NCBI RefSeq assembly: GCF_008580665.1
Contig: NZ_BKDJ01000002.1
Span: 1-64,000 of the forward strand
Reading direction: 5' to 3'
Origin: Zafaria cholistanensis
GTDB lineage: Bacteria; Actinomycetota; Actinomycetes; Actinomycetales; Micrococcaceae
DNA: 64,000 nt
A program made the translations under genes and the position numbers. Positions 37,239-46,099 of the stretch are shown in pieces (the stretch's first letter is position 1; each line of letters begins with the position of its first letter). The notes under the pieces are model-generated. The model did no database searches and was not told where the DNA came from. It worked only from the letters and a program-made list of their open reading frames with translations.

Positions 37239-38438
37239 GTGCGCGTAGACATTGTTACCAAAGAATTCCCGCCCGCGATCTATGGCGGCGCCGGGGTCCA
37301 TGTGGCCGAACTCGGGCGGGTCCTGGCCCCGCTGCTGGACCTGAGGGTCCGGGCCTTCGGCGATCCCCGCCCCGAGGACTACCACGGCGCGCACGTGAGC
37401 AGCTATGGGGTGCCGGCCGAGTTGGCCACGGCCAATCCCGCGGTGCAAACCCTGGGCACCGACCTGGCGATCCTTTCCGACCTCCAGGGCGCCGACCTGG
37501 TCCATTCCCACACCTGGTACGCGAACATGGCCGGGCACCTCGGTTCCCTGCTGCACGGAATCCCGCACGTGGTCAGTGCCCACTCCCTGGAGCCGCTGCG
37601 GCCCTGGAAGGCCGAGCAGCTCGGCGGCGGCTATGCCCTGAGCTCCTGGGCCGAGTCCACGGCCTACCATGGGGCCGCCGCCGTCATCGCCGTCTCGGCG
37701 GGCATGCGGGCGGACATCCTGCGCGCCTACCCGGGCATCGACCCGGCCAGGGTCCACGTGGTGCATAACGGCATCGACGTCGGCACCTGGCGCCCGGATC
37801 CCCGGACCGACGCCCTGGTCCGGCTCGGAATCGATCCGGACCGGCGCTCCGTCGCCTTCGTGGGGCGCATCACCCGCCAGAAGGGCGTCCCCTACCTGCT
37901 GCGCGCCGCCGCCCTGCTGCCCCCGGACGTGCAGCTGGTGCTCTGCGCCGGCGCGGCGGACACCCCCGAACTGGCGGAGGAGGTCAACGGCCTCATCGAG
38001 GGCCTGCGCGCGACCCGTGACGGGGTGGTGGTGATCGAGGGGATGCTGCCGCGCGCCGACGTCGTACAGATCCTCTCCCACGCGACCGTCTTCGCCTGCC
38101 CCTCGGTCTACGAGCCGCTGGGCATCGTGAACCTCGAGGCCATGGCCTGCGGCACCGCCGTCGTTGCCAGCGCCGTCGGAGGCATTCCCGAGGTCGTGGC
38201 CGACGGGGAAACCGGCTACCTGGTTCCGCTCGAGCAGCTCCAGGACGGCACCGGCACGCCGCTGGACGCCGAGGGGTTCGTGGCGGACTTCGGGGCCGCG
38301 CTCAACCGGGCCCTGGAGGATCCGGAGCGGGCCGCGGCGATGGGCCGGGCCGGCCGCGAACGTGCGGCCGCCAACTTCAGCTGGGAGTCCATCGCCGAGA
38401 AGACCCTGGAGGTCTACCGCACCGCCCTCGCCGGATAG
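37239..38438 (+). CDS. glgA: Glycogen synthase / alpha-glucan glycosyltransferase (GT4 type)
   Basis: 399-aa GT-B glycosyltransferase of the actinobacterial GlgA (GlgM-like) group, using ADP-glucose to make alpha-glucan or maltose 1-phosphate. It starts VRVDIVTKEFPPAIYGGAGVHVAELGRVL, with the Gly-rich acceptor loop, HSHTWYANMAG, and the C-terminal donor site VGRITRQKGVPYLLRAA, VFACPSVYEPLGIVNLEAMACGTAVVAS (the E-x7-E motif). It is much shorter than GT5 glycogen synthases and matches the Rv1212c type. The stop codon region is duplicated in tandem (38425-38454). Confidence 0.9.
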   Translation: MRVDIVTKEFPPAIYGGAGVHVAELGRVLAPLLDLRVRAFGDPRPEDYHGAHVSSYGVPAELATANPAVQTLGTDLAILSDLQGADLVHSHTWYANMAGHLGSLLHGIPHVVSAHSLEPLRPWKAEQLGGGYALSSWAESTAYHGAAAVIAVSAGMRADILRAYPGIDPARVHVVHNGIDVGTWRPDPRTDALVRLGIDPDRRSVAFVGRITRQKGVPYLLRAAALLPPDVQLVLCAGAADTPELAEEVNGLIEGLRATRDGVVVIEGMLPRADVVQILSHATVFACPSVYEPLGIVNLEAMACGTAVVASAVGGIPEVVADGETGYLVPLEQLQDGTGTPLDAEGFVADFGAALNRALEDPERAAAMGRAGRERAAANFSWESIAEKTLEVYRTALAG

Positions 38439-38454
38439 AGTCCTCGCCGGATAG
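38425..38454. repeat. Tandem duplication at the glgA stop codon
   Basis: CCTCGCCGGATAG occurs at 38425-38438 and again at 38442-38454, duplicating the last codons and stop of glgA with a period of about 16 bp. The remaining gap to 38561 has GC-rich inverted repeats and no gene. Confidence 0.75.
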
Positions 38455-38561
38455 AAGCCGGCCCTCCGCGAGCCGCGTTCCCGGACCCGCCCCCGAACCC
38501 GCCGTCCGGGCACACCTGCGCATGGCCGGGCCCGGCTGGCGCCGGCGGCGGGGAGCCGCCG

Positions 38562-40133
38562 CTAGCCGGCGCAGTCGTATTCGCGCAGCTGCGTGCCGGC
38601 AAACTCCGTCCAGGAGCGCACCAGCGTGCACCCGGCGTCCTCGAACGCCTCCAGCTCCGGGGTCTTCCGGCGGGTATCGGAGATCCACCAGACCTGGCCG
38701 CGCCCCGCCAGCTGCTCCGCGGTGACCTTGCGGTAGCTGCCCCACAGGGTGCCGGCGGCCACCCTGTCCCGGCTCTGGGTGAGGTCCTCCACGGCGGCGT
38801 ACAGTGCGGGGTAGGCGACAAAGCGGTAGCGGTCGTGCGCCCGGTTGGGGACGATCGCGGCGCCCGGCCCGCTGAACGCCGCCACAGTCTGCGCAACTTC
38901 CCGCGTGGGCACCGAGGCGCCGCCGTTGTGCAGCCGCACCCACGGCTGGAAGAGCATGCCCAGCCCGATCACCGCGCACAGTGCGGCCGCCCCGGCCACC
39001 CGGGCCGCCCCCGCGGCCCGGGCCATCCTGTCCGCCGGCACCCGTGGCCGCCGCGCCAGCAGGACGGCCAGCCCGGAGCCGACCAGCAGCGCCAGGAAAG
39101 GGGCCGTGTAGGTCAAATACCGGTTCCGGTAAGCCGGCTCCCCGAACACCTGCAGCGCCAGGACGCCCAGGAACGGCAGCACCAGTCCGCACAGGCCCAC
39201 CCCGGCCAGCAGGCGGGTGGCCGGGCCCGGGGGCTGTGCCGAGCGGGTGCGCGCGGCGGCCACCAGGCCCACGACCACCAGGAGCAGGGAGAGCAGGGCC
39301 AGCGCCGCCATCCACGGGCCGATCCACCCGGTGGCCCGGGTGGTCCCCGAGTAAAACTGGTTCACGCCGAGTTCGAACAATCCGTTCTCAAGGGGGCGGA
39401 TCCAGGAAACCTGCCCCTGCTGCTGGATGCAGCGGTAGATGAACGGCAGGCAGATGGCCCCGGCCGCGGCGGAGGCCGCCAGGGTGGCCACCGGACGCCG
39501 GCGCAGCAGCAGGGCGGCACCGGCCAAGGCGGCCACGCCGAAGGCGAAGAACATGAACATGACCACCCCCGCCACGGCCACCGCCACGTACGCGGCCCAG
39601 TCGCGGAAGCGTCCGGTCCGCCAGGCCCGCAGCAGGACCAGCGCCAGCAGGGCGGAGAGGGCCGCGGTCAGGGCGTACTGGCGGATCTCGGTGCCGGCCC
39701 ACATCATCCTCGGCATCACCGCCAGCACCGTGCCGGCCAGCACCCCGGTGGCGCGGGTGCCCATCCGCTGGCCCAGCACCACCGTCAACCCGCAGGCCGC
39801 CGCCGCCGCCAGCGCCGACGGCACGCGCAGGGACGCCTCGGAGACGCCGAACCAGCCGGTCCAGAAGTGCATCAGTCCGTAGTAGGCAGCGTGGACCAGG
39901 TCAACGTGCGAGGCCAGCCGCCACAGCTCCGCCAGCGGCCGGGTTGCGCCGGTGACCGTCGCCGCCTCGTCGTACCACATGCTGCGGACCCAGCTGCCCG
40001 CGAACACGACCAAAAAGGCCGCGGCGGCCACGAGCCAGGCATCGCCCGGATAGACCCGTCCGTTGCCCGGGGCGGGCGTGGCGGGCCGTGCGGGCCCGGG
40101 GGCGGGCGGGAACTGCGTTTGCGTTGTCACCAT
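38562..40133 (-). CDS. GT-C fold membrane glycosyltransferase (mannosyltransferase-like)
   Basis: 523-aa membrane protein with about ten hydrophobic segments. The first outer loop holds the acidic motif SMWYDEAATVTGATRPLAELW (WYDE, the catalytic Asp-Glu position in GT39/PMT-like enzymes that use polyprenyl-phosphate sugars). Next come HAAYYGLMHFWTGWFG and SLRVPSALAA, common to actinobacterial mannosyltransferases. The C-terminal 110 residues form a soluble outer domain. A role in lipoglycan or protein mannosylation is inferred from family only. No operon partner; the fadE gene downstream is on the same strand but 100 bp away with reversed order. Confidence 0.82.
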   Translation of the reverse strand: MVTTQTQFPPAPGPARPATPAPGNGRVYPGDAWLVAAAAFLVVFAGSWVRSMWYDEAATVTGATRPLAELWRLASHVDLVHAAYYGLMHFWTGWFGVSEASLRVPSALAAAAACGLTVVLGQRMGTRATGVLAGTVLAVMPRMMWAGTEIRQYALTAALSALLALVLLRAWRTGRFRDWAAYVAVAVAGVVMFMFFAFGVAALAGAALLLRRRPVATLAASAAAGAICLPFIYRCIQQQGQVSWIRPLENGLFELGVNQFYSGTTRATGWIGPWMAALALLSLLLVVVGLVAAARTRSAQPPGPATRLLAGVGLCGLVLPFLGVLALQVFGEPAYRNRYLTYTAPFLALLVGSGLAVLLARRPRVPADRMARAAGAARVAGAAALCAVIGLGMLFQPWVRLHNGGASVPTREVAQTVAAFSGPGAAIVPNRAHDRYRFVAYPALYAAVEDLTQSRDRVAAGTLWGSYRKVTAEQLAGRGQVWWISDTRRKTPELEAFEDAGCTLVRSWTEFAGTQLREYDCAG

Positions 40134-40268
40134 ATTGCCAGCGTCCGATGCTCGGGACCGGTTTCCGCGGCCCAGCGTAGCGCGGACGCCGCGCGATGGG
40201 GAGGGCAGCCGGGGGGCCGGTTCCGCGTGCCTCCCGCCCGCTCAGGTGGACGGGGGAGGCGCGCTGAG

Positions 40269-42542
40269 CTACTGGGCAGGATCGGGCTCCTGGGCGGGGC
40301 CGGGCTCCTGGGCAGGGCCGGGCTCCTGGGCGGGGCCGGGCTCCGGGACCGCCGGACGCGGGCGCTCGGGCGGCACCTCCTCCGCGGGCGCGTCAGCCGC
40401 GGCCCGCCGCCGGCGTGCGTGCTCCAGGGCTTCGGTCTGGCGCCCGGCCTCGGCGCCGGTGGCGATCGGGGCGCGCAGGTGCTCTGGGCCGTAGCCGAAC
40501 GCATCAACCAGGTCCTGCGCATGCGGCCGCAGGCGCTCCAGCAGGCGGTTGACGTAGGGGCCCACGGTGCGGGCGCGCTGCGCGGAGAGGCGGCCGCGCA
40601 CCAGGTACCAGGCCAGGTGCTTCTCCACCAGACACAGGCCAAACACGTTGCGCAGCCACGTCAGGACTGTCCTGGTGCCCGGATCCGCGACGCGCTCCAG
40701 GCCCCGCGTGAAGGCCTCCCACTGCAGGAGTTCGGCATGGGCGGCGGCGGCGGCAATGATCTCCTCCTGGTGCCGGTTGAACAGTTGCGCGGACTGGGCC
40801 CGCGGCAGCTGGGAGGCCCCGCGCAGCACTCCGGCGACCTCGGCGACCATGGTCCGGGCCCGGTCGGTGAGCAGGTCCCGCTGGGTGGCCGCGTCCTTGA
40901 GGACCACGGCGGCGCGGGCGCCGGAGCCGGTGTCGGTGACGGTCTGCGCCAGGCGGCGCAGGCCGGTGCGGCTGAGCGCGGCGCTGCCGGCCTGGCGGAC
41001 GACGTACCGGGCCAGCACGCCGGCGTTGAGATGGCGGAACTCCTCGGCGTAGTCGGCCAGCAGGCGCTTGGCGACCAGCTGCAGGAGCACGTTGTTGTCG
41101 CCCTCGAAGGTTGCGTAGACGTCCAGGTCGGCGCGCAGGCCCACGAGGCGGTTCTCGGCCAGGAACCCCGCGCCGCCGCAGGCTTCGCGGCACTCCTGCA
41201 GGGTGTCCAGCGCGTGCCAGGTGGAGGCCGGCTTCAGCGCCGCGGCCAGGGTTTCCAGGTCCTGCCGGTCGGCGTCGGTGTCCAGGGCTCCGGAGAAGAC
41301 GTCGTCGAACTTTTCCAGCAGTTCCTCGTGCGCGAACGCTGCGGCATAGGTGGTGGCCAGGCGTGGGATCAACCGTCGCTGGTGGCGCTGGTAGTCCAGC
41401 AGCACCTCCTCGGCGGTGCTGGAGGAGGCATGGAACTGGCGGCGCTGGTTGGCGTAGGTGACCGCGATCTGCAGCGCCGCCTTGCTCGCGGCGACAGCCG
41501 CGCCGTCCAGGGAGACCCGGCCCTGGACCAGGGTGCCCAGCATGGTGAAGAAGCGCCGGCCCGGGCTGGCGATGGGGGAGGAGTAGGTGCCGTCCGGGGC
41601 GACGTCGCCGTAGCGGTTCAGCAGGTTGGTCCGCGGGATGCGCACCCGGCTGAAATGCAGGCGGCCGTTGTCGACGCCGTTCAGGCCGCCCTTGAGGCCG
41701 TCGTCCTCGCCGCCAATGCCGGGCAGGAAGCCGTTGCCGTCCCGGATCGGCACGTAGAACGCGTGCACTCCGTGGTTGACCCCGCGGGTGATGAGTTGGG
41801 CAAAGACGACGGCGGCCCGCCCGTGCAGCGCCGCGTTGCCCAGGTAGTCCTTCCACGCCCCGCGGAACGGGGTGTCGATGACGAACTCGCCGCTTTCGGC
41901 ATCGTAGGTGGCCGTGGTGGCGATGCTGGCGACGTCGGACCCGTGCCCGGTTTCCGTCATCGCGAAGGCGCCGGGCACTTCCAGCGACATGATGCCGGGA
42001 AGCCACTTCTCGTGGTGTTCGGCGGTGCCCAGGTGCAGCACCGCCGAGCCGAACAGCCCCCACTGCACGCCGGCCTTGATCTGCAGGGAGGGGTCGGCGA
42101 GCACCAGCTCCTCGAAGGCGGCGATGTTCCCGCCATGGTTGTCCGCGCCGCCGAAGCGGGCCGGGAAGGCCCGCTGGATGGCCCCGTTCTCCACCAGGTA
42201 GGACAGCTGGGACAGGACGCGCGCCCGGTGCTCCTCCATGCCCAGTCCGGGAACGCCCCGGACCTCGGGGCGGCCGGCCAGGTCGCGGGAGGCCCGCCGC
42301 TCCTCCGCCCACCGGCCCAGCAGCTGCGCGCCGAGGGCCTGGACGTCGACGCTGGCCCGGACTTCGGGGGCGGTGGAGGCCTGAACAGCGGGGTCGGCCC
42401 GACCGGGGTTGGCCTGTCCGTCGGGAGAGCGGGCGCCGGCGGGGGAGCGGGCGCCGGCGGGGGAGCGGGCGCCGGCGGGGGAGCGGGCGCCGGCGGGGGA
42501 GCGGGCGCCGGGCGCCGGGGTCATTCCGGAGGCATGGGCCAC
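40269..42542 (-). CDS. Acyl-CoA dehydrogenase / oxidase, FadE5-like, with repeat-built ends
   Basis: 757-aa flavoprotein of the acyl-CoA dehydrogenase/oxidase group, much longer than ordinary 390-aa ACADs. The core has GAFAMTETGHGSDVASIATTATYD (FAD loop), FYVPIRDGNGFLPGIGGEDDGLKGGLNGVDNGRLHFSRVRIPRTNLLNRY, and EACGGAGFLAENRLVGLRADLDVYATFEGDNNVLLQLVAKRLL with the acyl-CoA oxidase signature. Neighbours match the mycobacterial fadE5 locus. N-terminal GARSPA and C-terminal EPGPAQ hexapeptide repeats flank the enzyme. Start: GTG at 42542 has AAAGG 8 nt upstream and overlaps tetR by 22 bp; ATG at 42524 overlaps it as ATGA. Both are possible. Confidence 0.88.
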   Translation of the reverse strand: MAHASGMTPAPGARSPAGARSPAGARSPAGARSPAGARSPDGQANPGRADPAVQASTAPEVRASVDVQALGAQLLGRWAEERRASRDLAGRPEVRGVPGLGMEEHRARVLSQLSYLVENGAIQRAFPARFGGADNHGGNIAAFEELVLADPSLQIKAGVQWGLFGSAVLHLGTAEHHEKWLPGIMSLEVPGAFAMTETGHGSDVASIATTATYDAESGEFVIDTPFRGAWKDYLGNAALHGRAAVVFAQLITRGVNHGVHAFYVPIRDGNGFLPGIGGEDDGLKGGLNGVDNGRLHFSRVRIPRTNLLNRYGDVAPDGTYSSPIASPGRRFFTMLGTLVQGRVSLDGAAVAASKAALQIAVTYANQRRQFHASSSTAEEVLLDYQRHQRRLIPRLATTYAAAFAHEELLEKFDDVFSGALDTDADRQDLETLAAALKPASTWHALDTLQECREACGGAGFLAENRLVGLRADLDVYATFEGDNNVLLQLVAKRLLADYAEEFRHLNAGVLARYVVRQAGSAALSRTGLRRLAQTVTDTGSGARAAVVLKDAATQRDLLTDRARTMVAEVAGVLRGASQLPRAQSAQLFNRHQEEIIAAAAAHAELLQWEAFTRGLERVADPGTRTVLTWLRNVFGLCLVEKHLAWYLVRGRLSAQRARTVGPYVNRLLERLRPHAQDLVDAFGYGPEHLRAPIATGAEAGRQTEALEHARRRRAAADAPAEEVPPERPRPAVPEPGPAQEPGPAQEPGPAQEPDPAQ
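40272..40343 (-). repeat. 18-bp coding minisatellite, C-terminus of the acyl-CoA dehydrogenase
   Basis: Four tandem copies of an 18-bp unit encode EPGPAQ x3 plus EPDPAQ at the very end of the protein. Copies differ by one to three bases. Confidence 0.9.
42424..42510 (-). repeat. 18-bp coding minisatellite, N-terminus of the acyl-CoA dehydrogenase
   Basis: Four to five copies of an 18-bp unit built on GGGCGCCGGCGGGGGAGC encode GARSPA repeats. Copies are almost identical, which suggests recent slippage. Confidence 0.9.
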
Positions 42543-43312
42543 GTCGGGTGCCTTTCTGCGGTTTCCTGCCGGGTGCTCCCGGCGATGCCGTGCGCAAGCC
42601 ACCCGGTGAGGGTGTGCGCGAGTTCCGCGGCAGAAGGACGTTCCGGTCCGGGGGCCTGGCGCAGCCAGGCCTCGCCGGCGGTGCGGACCATGCCCAGCGC
42701 CGCGCGCGGCCAGAAGGCGAGCGCGGCCGCGGTCCCCCCGGGGCCCTCCGGACTGTTGTCCACCGGACCGCTTTCCTCCACACCGCAGCGCTCCGGGCCG
42801 GTGCCGCGGGAGGCCAGGTAGGCGTGCATCCCCTCCCGCATCATCGCGAGGACCTCGTCGAAGAAGGCGTCGAGCTCCCGGCCGTGGGCCCGGGCCGCCG
42901 GGCCGGAGCCGGCCTCGCGGTCGGTGGTCACGAAGAAGTACACGTTGGGGGAGGTCTCGGCCATGCGCAGGTATGCCGACACCATGGCGCGCAGGCCCTC
43001 CTCGGCCGAGGCGGCCCCGCGTCCGGCGGCAAGCACCTCCGCCCGCGTCCGTCCGATGACCACCTCGCCCACGGCCTGGCGCAGGCCGTCCTTGTCCCCG
43101 AAGTAGCGGTAGAAGACGGATTTGCTGGTGCCCGCGGCCGCGGCGATGTCCTCCATGGGGGCGCCCGGGCCGAGCCTGTGCACGGCGCCCCGGGCCGCCT
43201 TGACCAGGTCGAGGCGCCGCTGGCGCCGGTGGCCGTCCCAGCGCGCCGACCGTCCGTCGGCGGCCGGCCGACCCTCCGTGGCCGGCTGATCCGTCCCCGT
43301 GATCTGCTTCAC
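42521..43312 (-). CDS. TetR family transcriptional regulator
   Basis: 263-aa TetR regulator. The DNA-binding domain lies near residues 32-78: RLDLVKAARGAVHRLGPGAPMEDIAAAAGTSKSVFYRYFGDKDGLRQAVGE. The ligand domain follows, with FVTTDREAGSG and the ending WPMPPE. The GTG (VKQITGTDQPATEG) sits 7 nt after the reverse-strand TACGCT, so the message would be leaderless; a longer frame upstream crosses the thiolase promoter. It is followed by the fadE5-like gene with overlap and is divergent from the thiolase, so it most likely controls this lipid locus through the palindrome at 43320-43336. Confidence 0.9.
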   Translation of the reverse strand: MKQITGTDQPATEGRPAADGRSARWDGHRRQRRLDLVKAARGAVHRLGPGAPMEDIAAAAGTSKSVFYRYFGDKDGLRQAVGEVVIGRTRAEVLAAGRGAASAEEGLRAMVSAYLRMAETSPNVYFFVTTDREAGSGPAARAHGRELDAFFDEVLAMMREGMHAYLASRGTGPERCGVEESGPVDNSPEGPGGTAAALAFWPRAALGMVRTAGEAWLRQAPGPERPSAAELAHTLTGWLAHGIAGSTRQETAERHPTWPMPPE

Positions 43313-43336
43313 GCTACGCAGCGTATCAGGTACGCT
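43308..43336. promoter_or_regulatory. Divergent tetR/thiolase promoters with shared palindromic operator
   Basis: AGCGTA-N5-TACGCT (43320-43336) is a perfect 17-bp palindrome. Forward: TTCACG (43308-43313), 17-bp spacer, TACGCT (43331-43336) reads toward the thiolase. Reverse: TTACCG, 17-bp spacer, TACGCT (43320-43325) reads toward tetR. Each arm is thus the -10 of one promoter. A second inverted repeat ACGCT-N4-AGCGT (43311-43324) overlaps it and the tetR start. Confidence 0.6.
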
Positions 43337-43388
43337 CGGTATCGGTAACCTTTCCGCCGGTTTGCATGCTTCCAAAGGAGCTCCGCCC

Positions 43389-44723
43389 ATGGCCGCGTCC
43401 CCCGAGAACACCGTCCCGCAGGCCTCCCGGAATGCGGCAGGCGGGGTGCGTCCCGCCGTCGTCATCGGGGGCAACCGCATCCCGTTCGCCCGGGCCCACG
43501 GCCACTACGCCCACGCCTCCAACCAGGACATGCTCACTGCGGCGATTGACGGGCTCGTGGCCCGCTTCGGTCTGCAGGGCCAGCGCCTCGGCGCGGTCGC
43601 CGGCGGCGCGGTGCTGAAGCATCCGCGCAATTTCAACCTGGTTCGGGAGGCGGTGCTGGCCACGGCCCTGGCCCCGGACACCCCCGCCTACGACGTGCAG
43701 ATGGCCTGCGCCACCGGGATGGAGGCGATCGGTTCGCTGGCCAATAAGATCAGGCTGGGACAGCTCGAATCGGGCATCGGCGGCGGGGTCGACTCCACCT
43801 CCGACGCCCCCATCGCGGTCAGCGAGGGCCTGCGCAGGATGCTGCTGGAACTCCACCGCGCCAAGACCGCCAGGCAGAAGCTGGCCGCCGTGGCCCGGCT
43901 GCGCCCCCGGGACCTGGCCCCCGATGCCCCGGGTACCGCGGAGCCGCGCACCGGGCTGTCCATGGGGGAGCACCAGGCCCTGACCACCGCGGCATGGGGA
44001 ATTACCCGCGAGGCGCAGGACCAGCTCGCGCTGGCCAGCCACCGCAACCTCGCGGCGGCCTACGAGCGGAACTTCTTCGACGACCTGATCACCCCCTACC
44101 GCGGGCTGGCGCGGGACGCGAACCTGCGCGCTGACACCAGTGCGGAAAAGCTGGCCTCGCTCCAGCCCGTTTTCGGCAAGGACCTGGGAACCACGGCGAC
44201 GATGACCGCCGGCAACTCCACCCCCCTCACCGATGGGGCCGCCACCGTGCTGCTGGGCTCCGAGGATTTCGCCCGGCAGCACAACCTGCCGATGCTGGCG
44301 AACTTCCTGGACTTCGAGGCCGCCTCCGTGGACTTCGTGCGGGGCCGCGAGGGCCTGTTAATGGCCCCGGCCTACGCCGTGCCCCGCCTGCTGGAACGCA
44401 ACGGCCTGTCCCTCCAGGACTTCGACTTTTACGAAATCCACGAGGCGTTCGCCGGCACCGTCCTGAGCACCCTCGCCGCCTGGGAGGATGCCGGCTTCTG
44501 CCGCAACAAGCTGGGCCTGGACGCCCCGCTGGGACCCGTGGACCGCAGCCGGCTCAACGTCAACGGTTCCTCCCTCGCGGCCGGCCACCCGTTCGCCGCC
44601 ACCGGAGGGCGAATCGTGGCCACCCTGGCGAAGCTGCTCCACGAGAAGGGCTCGGGCCGCGGCCTGGTCTCCGTCTGCGCCGCAGGCGGGCAGGGCGTCG
44701 CCGCGATCCTGGAGGCACGCTGA
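43389..44723 (+). CDS. Acetyl-CoA C-acyltransferase (thiolase), FadA2-like
   Basis: 444-aa thiolase, which joins or splits acyl-CoA and acetyl-CoA. It has RIPFARAHGHYAH, the nucleophile Cys region DVQMACATGMEAIGSLANKI, the histidine loop NVNGSSLAAGHPFAATGGRIVATL (GHPxGATG variant with Phe-Ala) and the second cysteine CAAGGQGVAAILE. FYEIHEAFAGTVLSTL carries the His of the active site. AAAGGAG precedes the ATG; the frame reaches further upstream but that part overlaps the operator. First gene of the thiolase-fabG4-htdX unit, divergent from tetR-fadE. Confidence 0.93.
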   Translation: MAASPENTVPQASRNAAGGVRPAVVIGGNRIPFARAHGHYAHASNQDMLTAAIDGLVARFGLQGQRLGAVAGGAVLKHPRNFNLVREAVLATALAPDTPAYDVQMACATGMEAIGSLANKIRLGQLESGIGGGVDSTSDAPIAVSEGLRRMLLELHRAKTARQKLAAVARLRPRDLAPDAPGTAEPRTGLSMGEHQALTTAAWGITREAQDQLALASHRNLAAAYERNFFDDLITPYRGLARDANLRADTSAEKLASLQPVFGKDLGTTATMTAGNSTPLTDGAATVLLGSEDFARQHNLPMLANFLDFEAASVDFVRGREGLLMAPAYAVPRLLERNGLSLQDFDFYEIHEAFAGTVLSTLAAWEDAGFCRNKLGLDAPLGPVDRSRLNVNGSSLAAGHPFAATGGRIVATLAKLLHEKGSGRGLVSVCAAGGQGVAAILEAR

Positions 44724-44779
44724 GCAGGGGGGCCGGGAACACCGGCGCCACGCACGCCCGGGGGGCCTACCCTGCCCTC

Positions 44780-46099
44780 GTGAATTCCGCCCTGGCGCGG
44801 GGCATGGCCCGGAAGGCGGGCCTGCCCTGGCCGGCGCCCCTGCGCCGCCACCGTCCCGGGGACCCGCTGGTGCCCGGGACGGTGCTCGTCCTCGGCGGAG
44901 GCGCCGCGGCCGGGGCAGCTGAGGAGATCCTGCGCGGGTGGGGGGTGGAGGTGCGCCGGAACAGTGGCGGGGCCGGGCCCCTGGGGGCAATCGTGCTTGC
45001 CCTGGACGCGCTGCGGGCGCCCGCGGACCTCTCCGCCCCCGCGCTGGCCACAGGACAGGCGCTGCGCCAGCTGGTGCCCGGCGGGCGGGTCGTCGCCTAC
45101 CTGCGCGGCGAGGCCGGGGACGCCGGCGATCCGGTTCGCGCCGCCGCCCGCCGGGGAGCCGAGGGGTTCCTCCGTTCGCTGGCGCGCGAGCTGCGCGGGG
45201 GCGCCACCGCCAACGGGATCGTGCTCGGCGGCGAAACGCTCTGCGCCGATGCGCCCTCCGCGGTCGCCGCCCTGCGTTTCCTGCTCTCCGGCCGCAGCGC
45301 CTACGTCGACGGGCAGTTGGTGCGCGTGGACACCACCGCCGGTACCCTGCCCGTGGACTGGGAACTCCCGCTCCAGGGCAAGGTCGCGGTCGTCACCGGG
45401 GCCGCGCGGGGCATCGGCGCTGCCATCGCCCGCACCCTGCGCCGGGACGGGGCCAGCGTGGTCGGGGTGGACGTGCCCGCCGCGGGCGAGGCCCTGGCCG
45501 CCGTGGCCAGCCAGGTGGGCGGAACCGCCCTGCAACTGGACATCGTGCGGCCCGACGCCGGCCAGGCGATCCTGGCGCACGCCCGGGAGCGGCACGGGCG
45601 GCTGGACATCGTGGTGCACAACGCCGGCATCACCCGCGACAGGCTGCTGGCCAACATGGACAGGTCCCGCTGGGAGTCCGTGGTAGCCGTGAACCTCGAA
45701 TCCCAGCTGCGCATGAACGCCACTTTTTTCGATGCGGGGTTGCAGGGGCTGCGGATCGTCTCGCTGGCCTCCACCAGTGGCATTGCCGGCAACCGGGGCC
45801 AGACCAACTACGCCGCCTCAAAGGCGGGGGTGATGGGGATGGTCGGGGCCAGCGCCGCGGCCGCGGCGGCACTCGGCGGCGGCATCAACGCCGTGGCCCC
45901 GGGTTTCATCGAGACGGACATGACGGCCGCGGTCCCGCTGGCGACCCGCGCCGCCGCGCGCCTGCTGATGCCCTCGCTGATGCAGGGAGGGCTGCCGGTG
46001 GACGTGGCCGAGGCTGTCGGATTCCTCGCCTGGGACGCGGCAGCGGGCATCAACGGGCAGACGCTGCGGGTGTGCGGGCAGAGCCTGGTGGGCGCGTGA
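44780..46099 (+). CDS. fabG4: High molecular weight 3-oxoacyl-ACP/CoA reductase, FabG4-like
   Basis: 439-aa SDR with two Rossmann domains, as in mycobacterial FabG4 (Rv0242c). The N-terminal domain (residues 30-200) is degenerate, lacking a normal TGxxxGIG and catalytic tyrosine. The C-terminal domain is canonical: VVTGAARGIGAAIARTL, HNAGITRDRLLANM, Ser in LASTSGIAGNRGQ and NYAASKAGVMGM with YxxxK, then VAPGFIETDMTA. It probably reduces beta-ketoacyl-CoA with NADH, by homology. GTG start 57 bp after the thiolase; its stop overlaps the htdX start by 4 bp. Confidence 0.9.
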   Translation: MNSALARGMARKAGLPWPAPLRRHRPGDPLVPGTVLVLGGGAAAGAAEEILRGWGVEVRRNSGGAGPLGAIVLALDALRAPADLSAPALATGQALRQLVPGGRVVAYLRGEAGDAGDPVRAAARRGAEGFLRSLARELRGGATANGIVLGGETLCADAPSAVAALRFLLSGRSAYVDGQLVRVDTTAGTLPVDWELPLQGKVAVVTGAARGIGAAIARTLRRDGASVVGVDVPAAGEALAAVASQVGGTALQLDIVRPDAGQAILAHARERHGRLDIVVHNAGITRDRLLANMDRSRWESVVAVNLESQLRMNATFFDAGLQGLRIVSLASTSGIAGNRGQTNYAASKAGVMGMVGASAAAAAALGGGINAVAPGFIETDMTAAVPLATRAAARLLMPSLMQGGLPVDVAEAVGFLAWDAAAGINGQTLRVCGQSLVGA

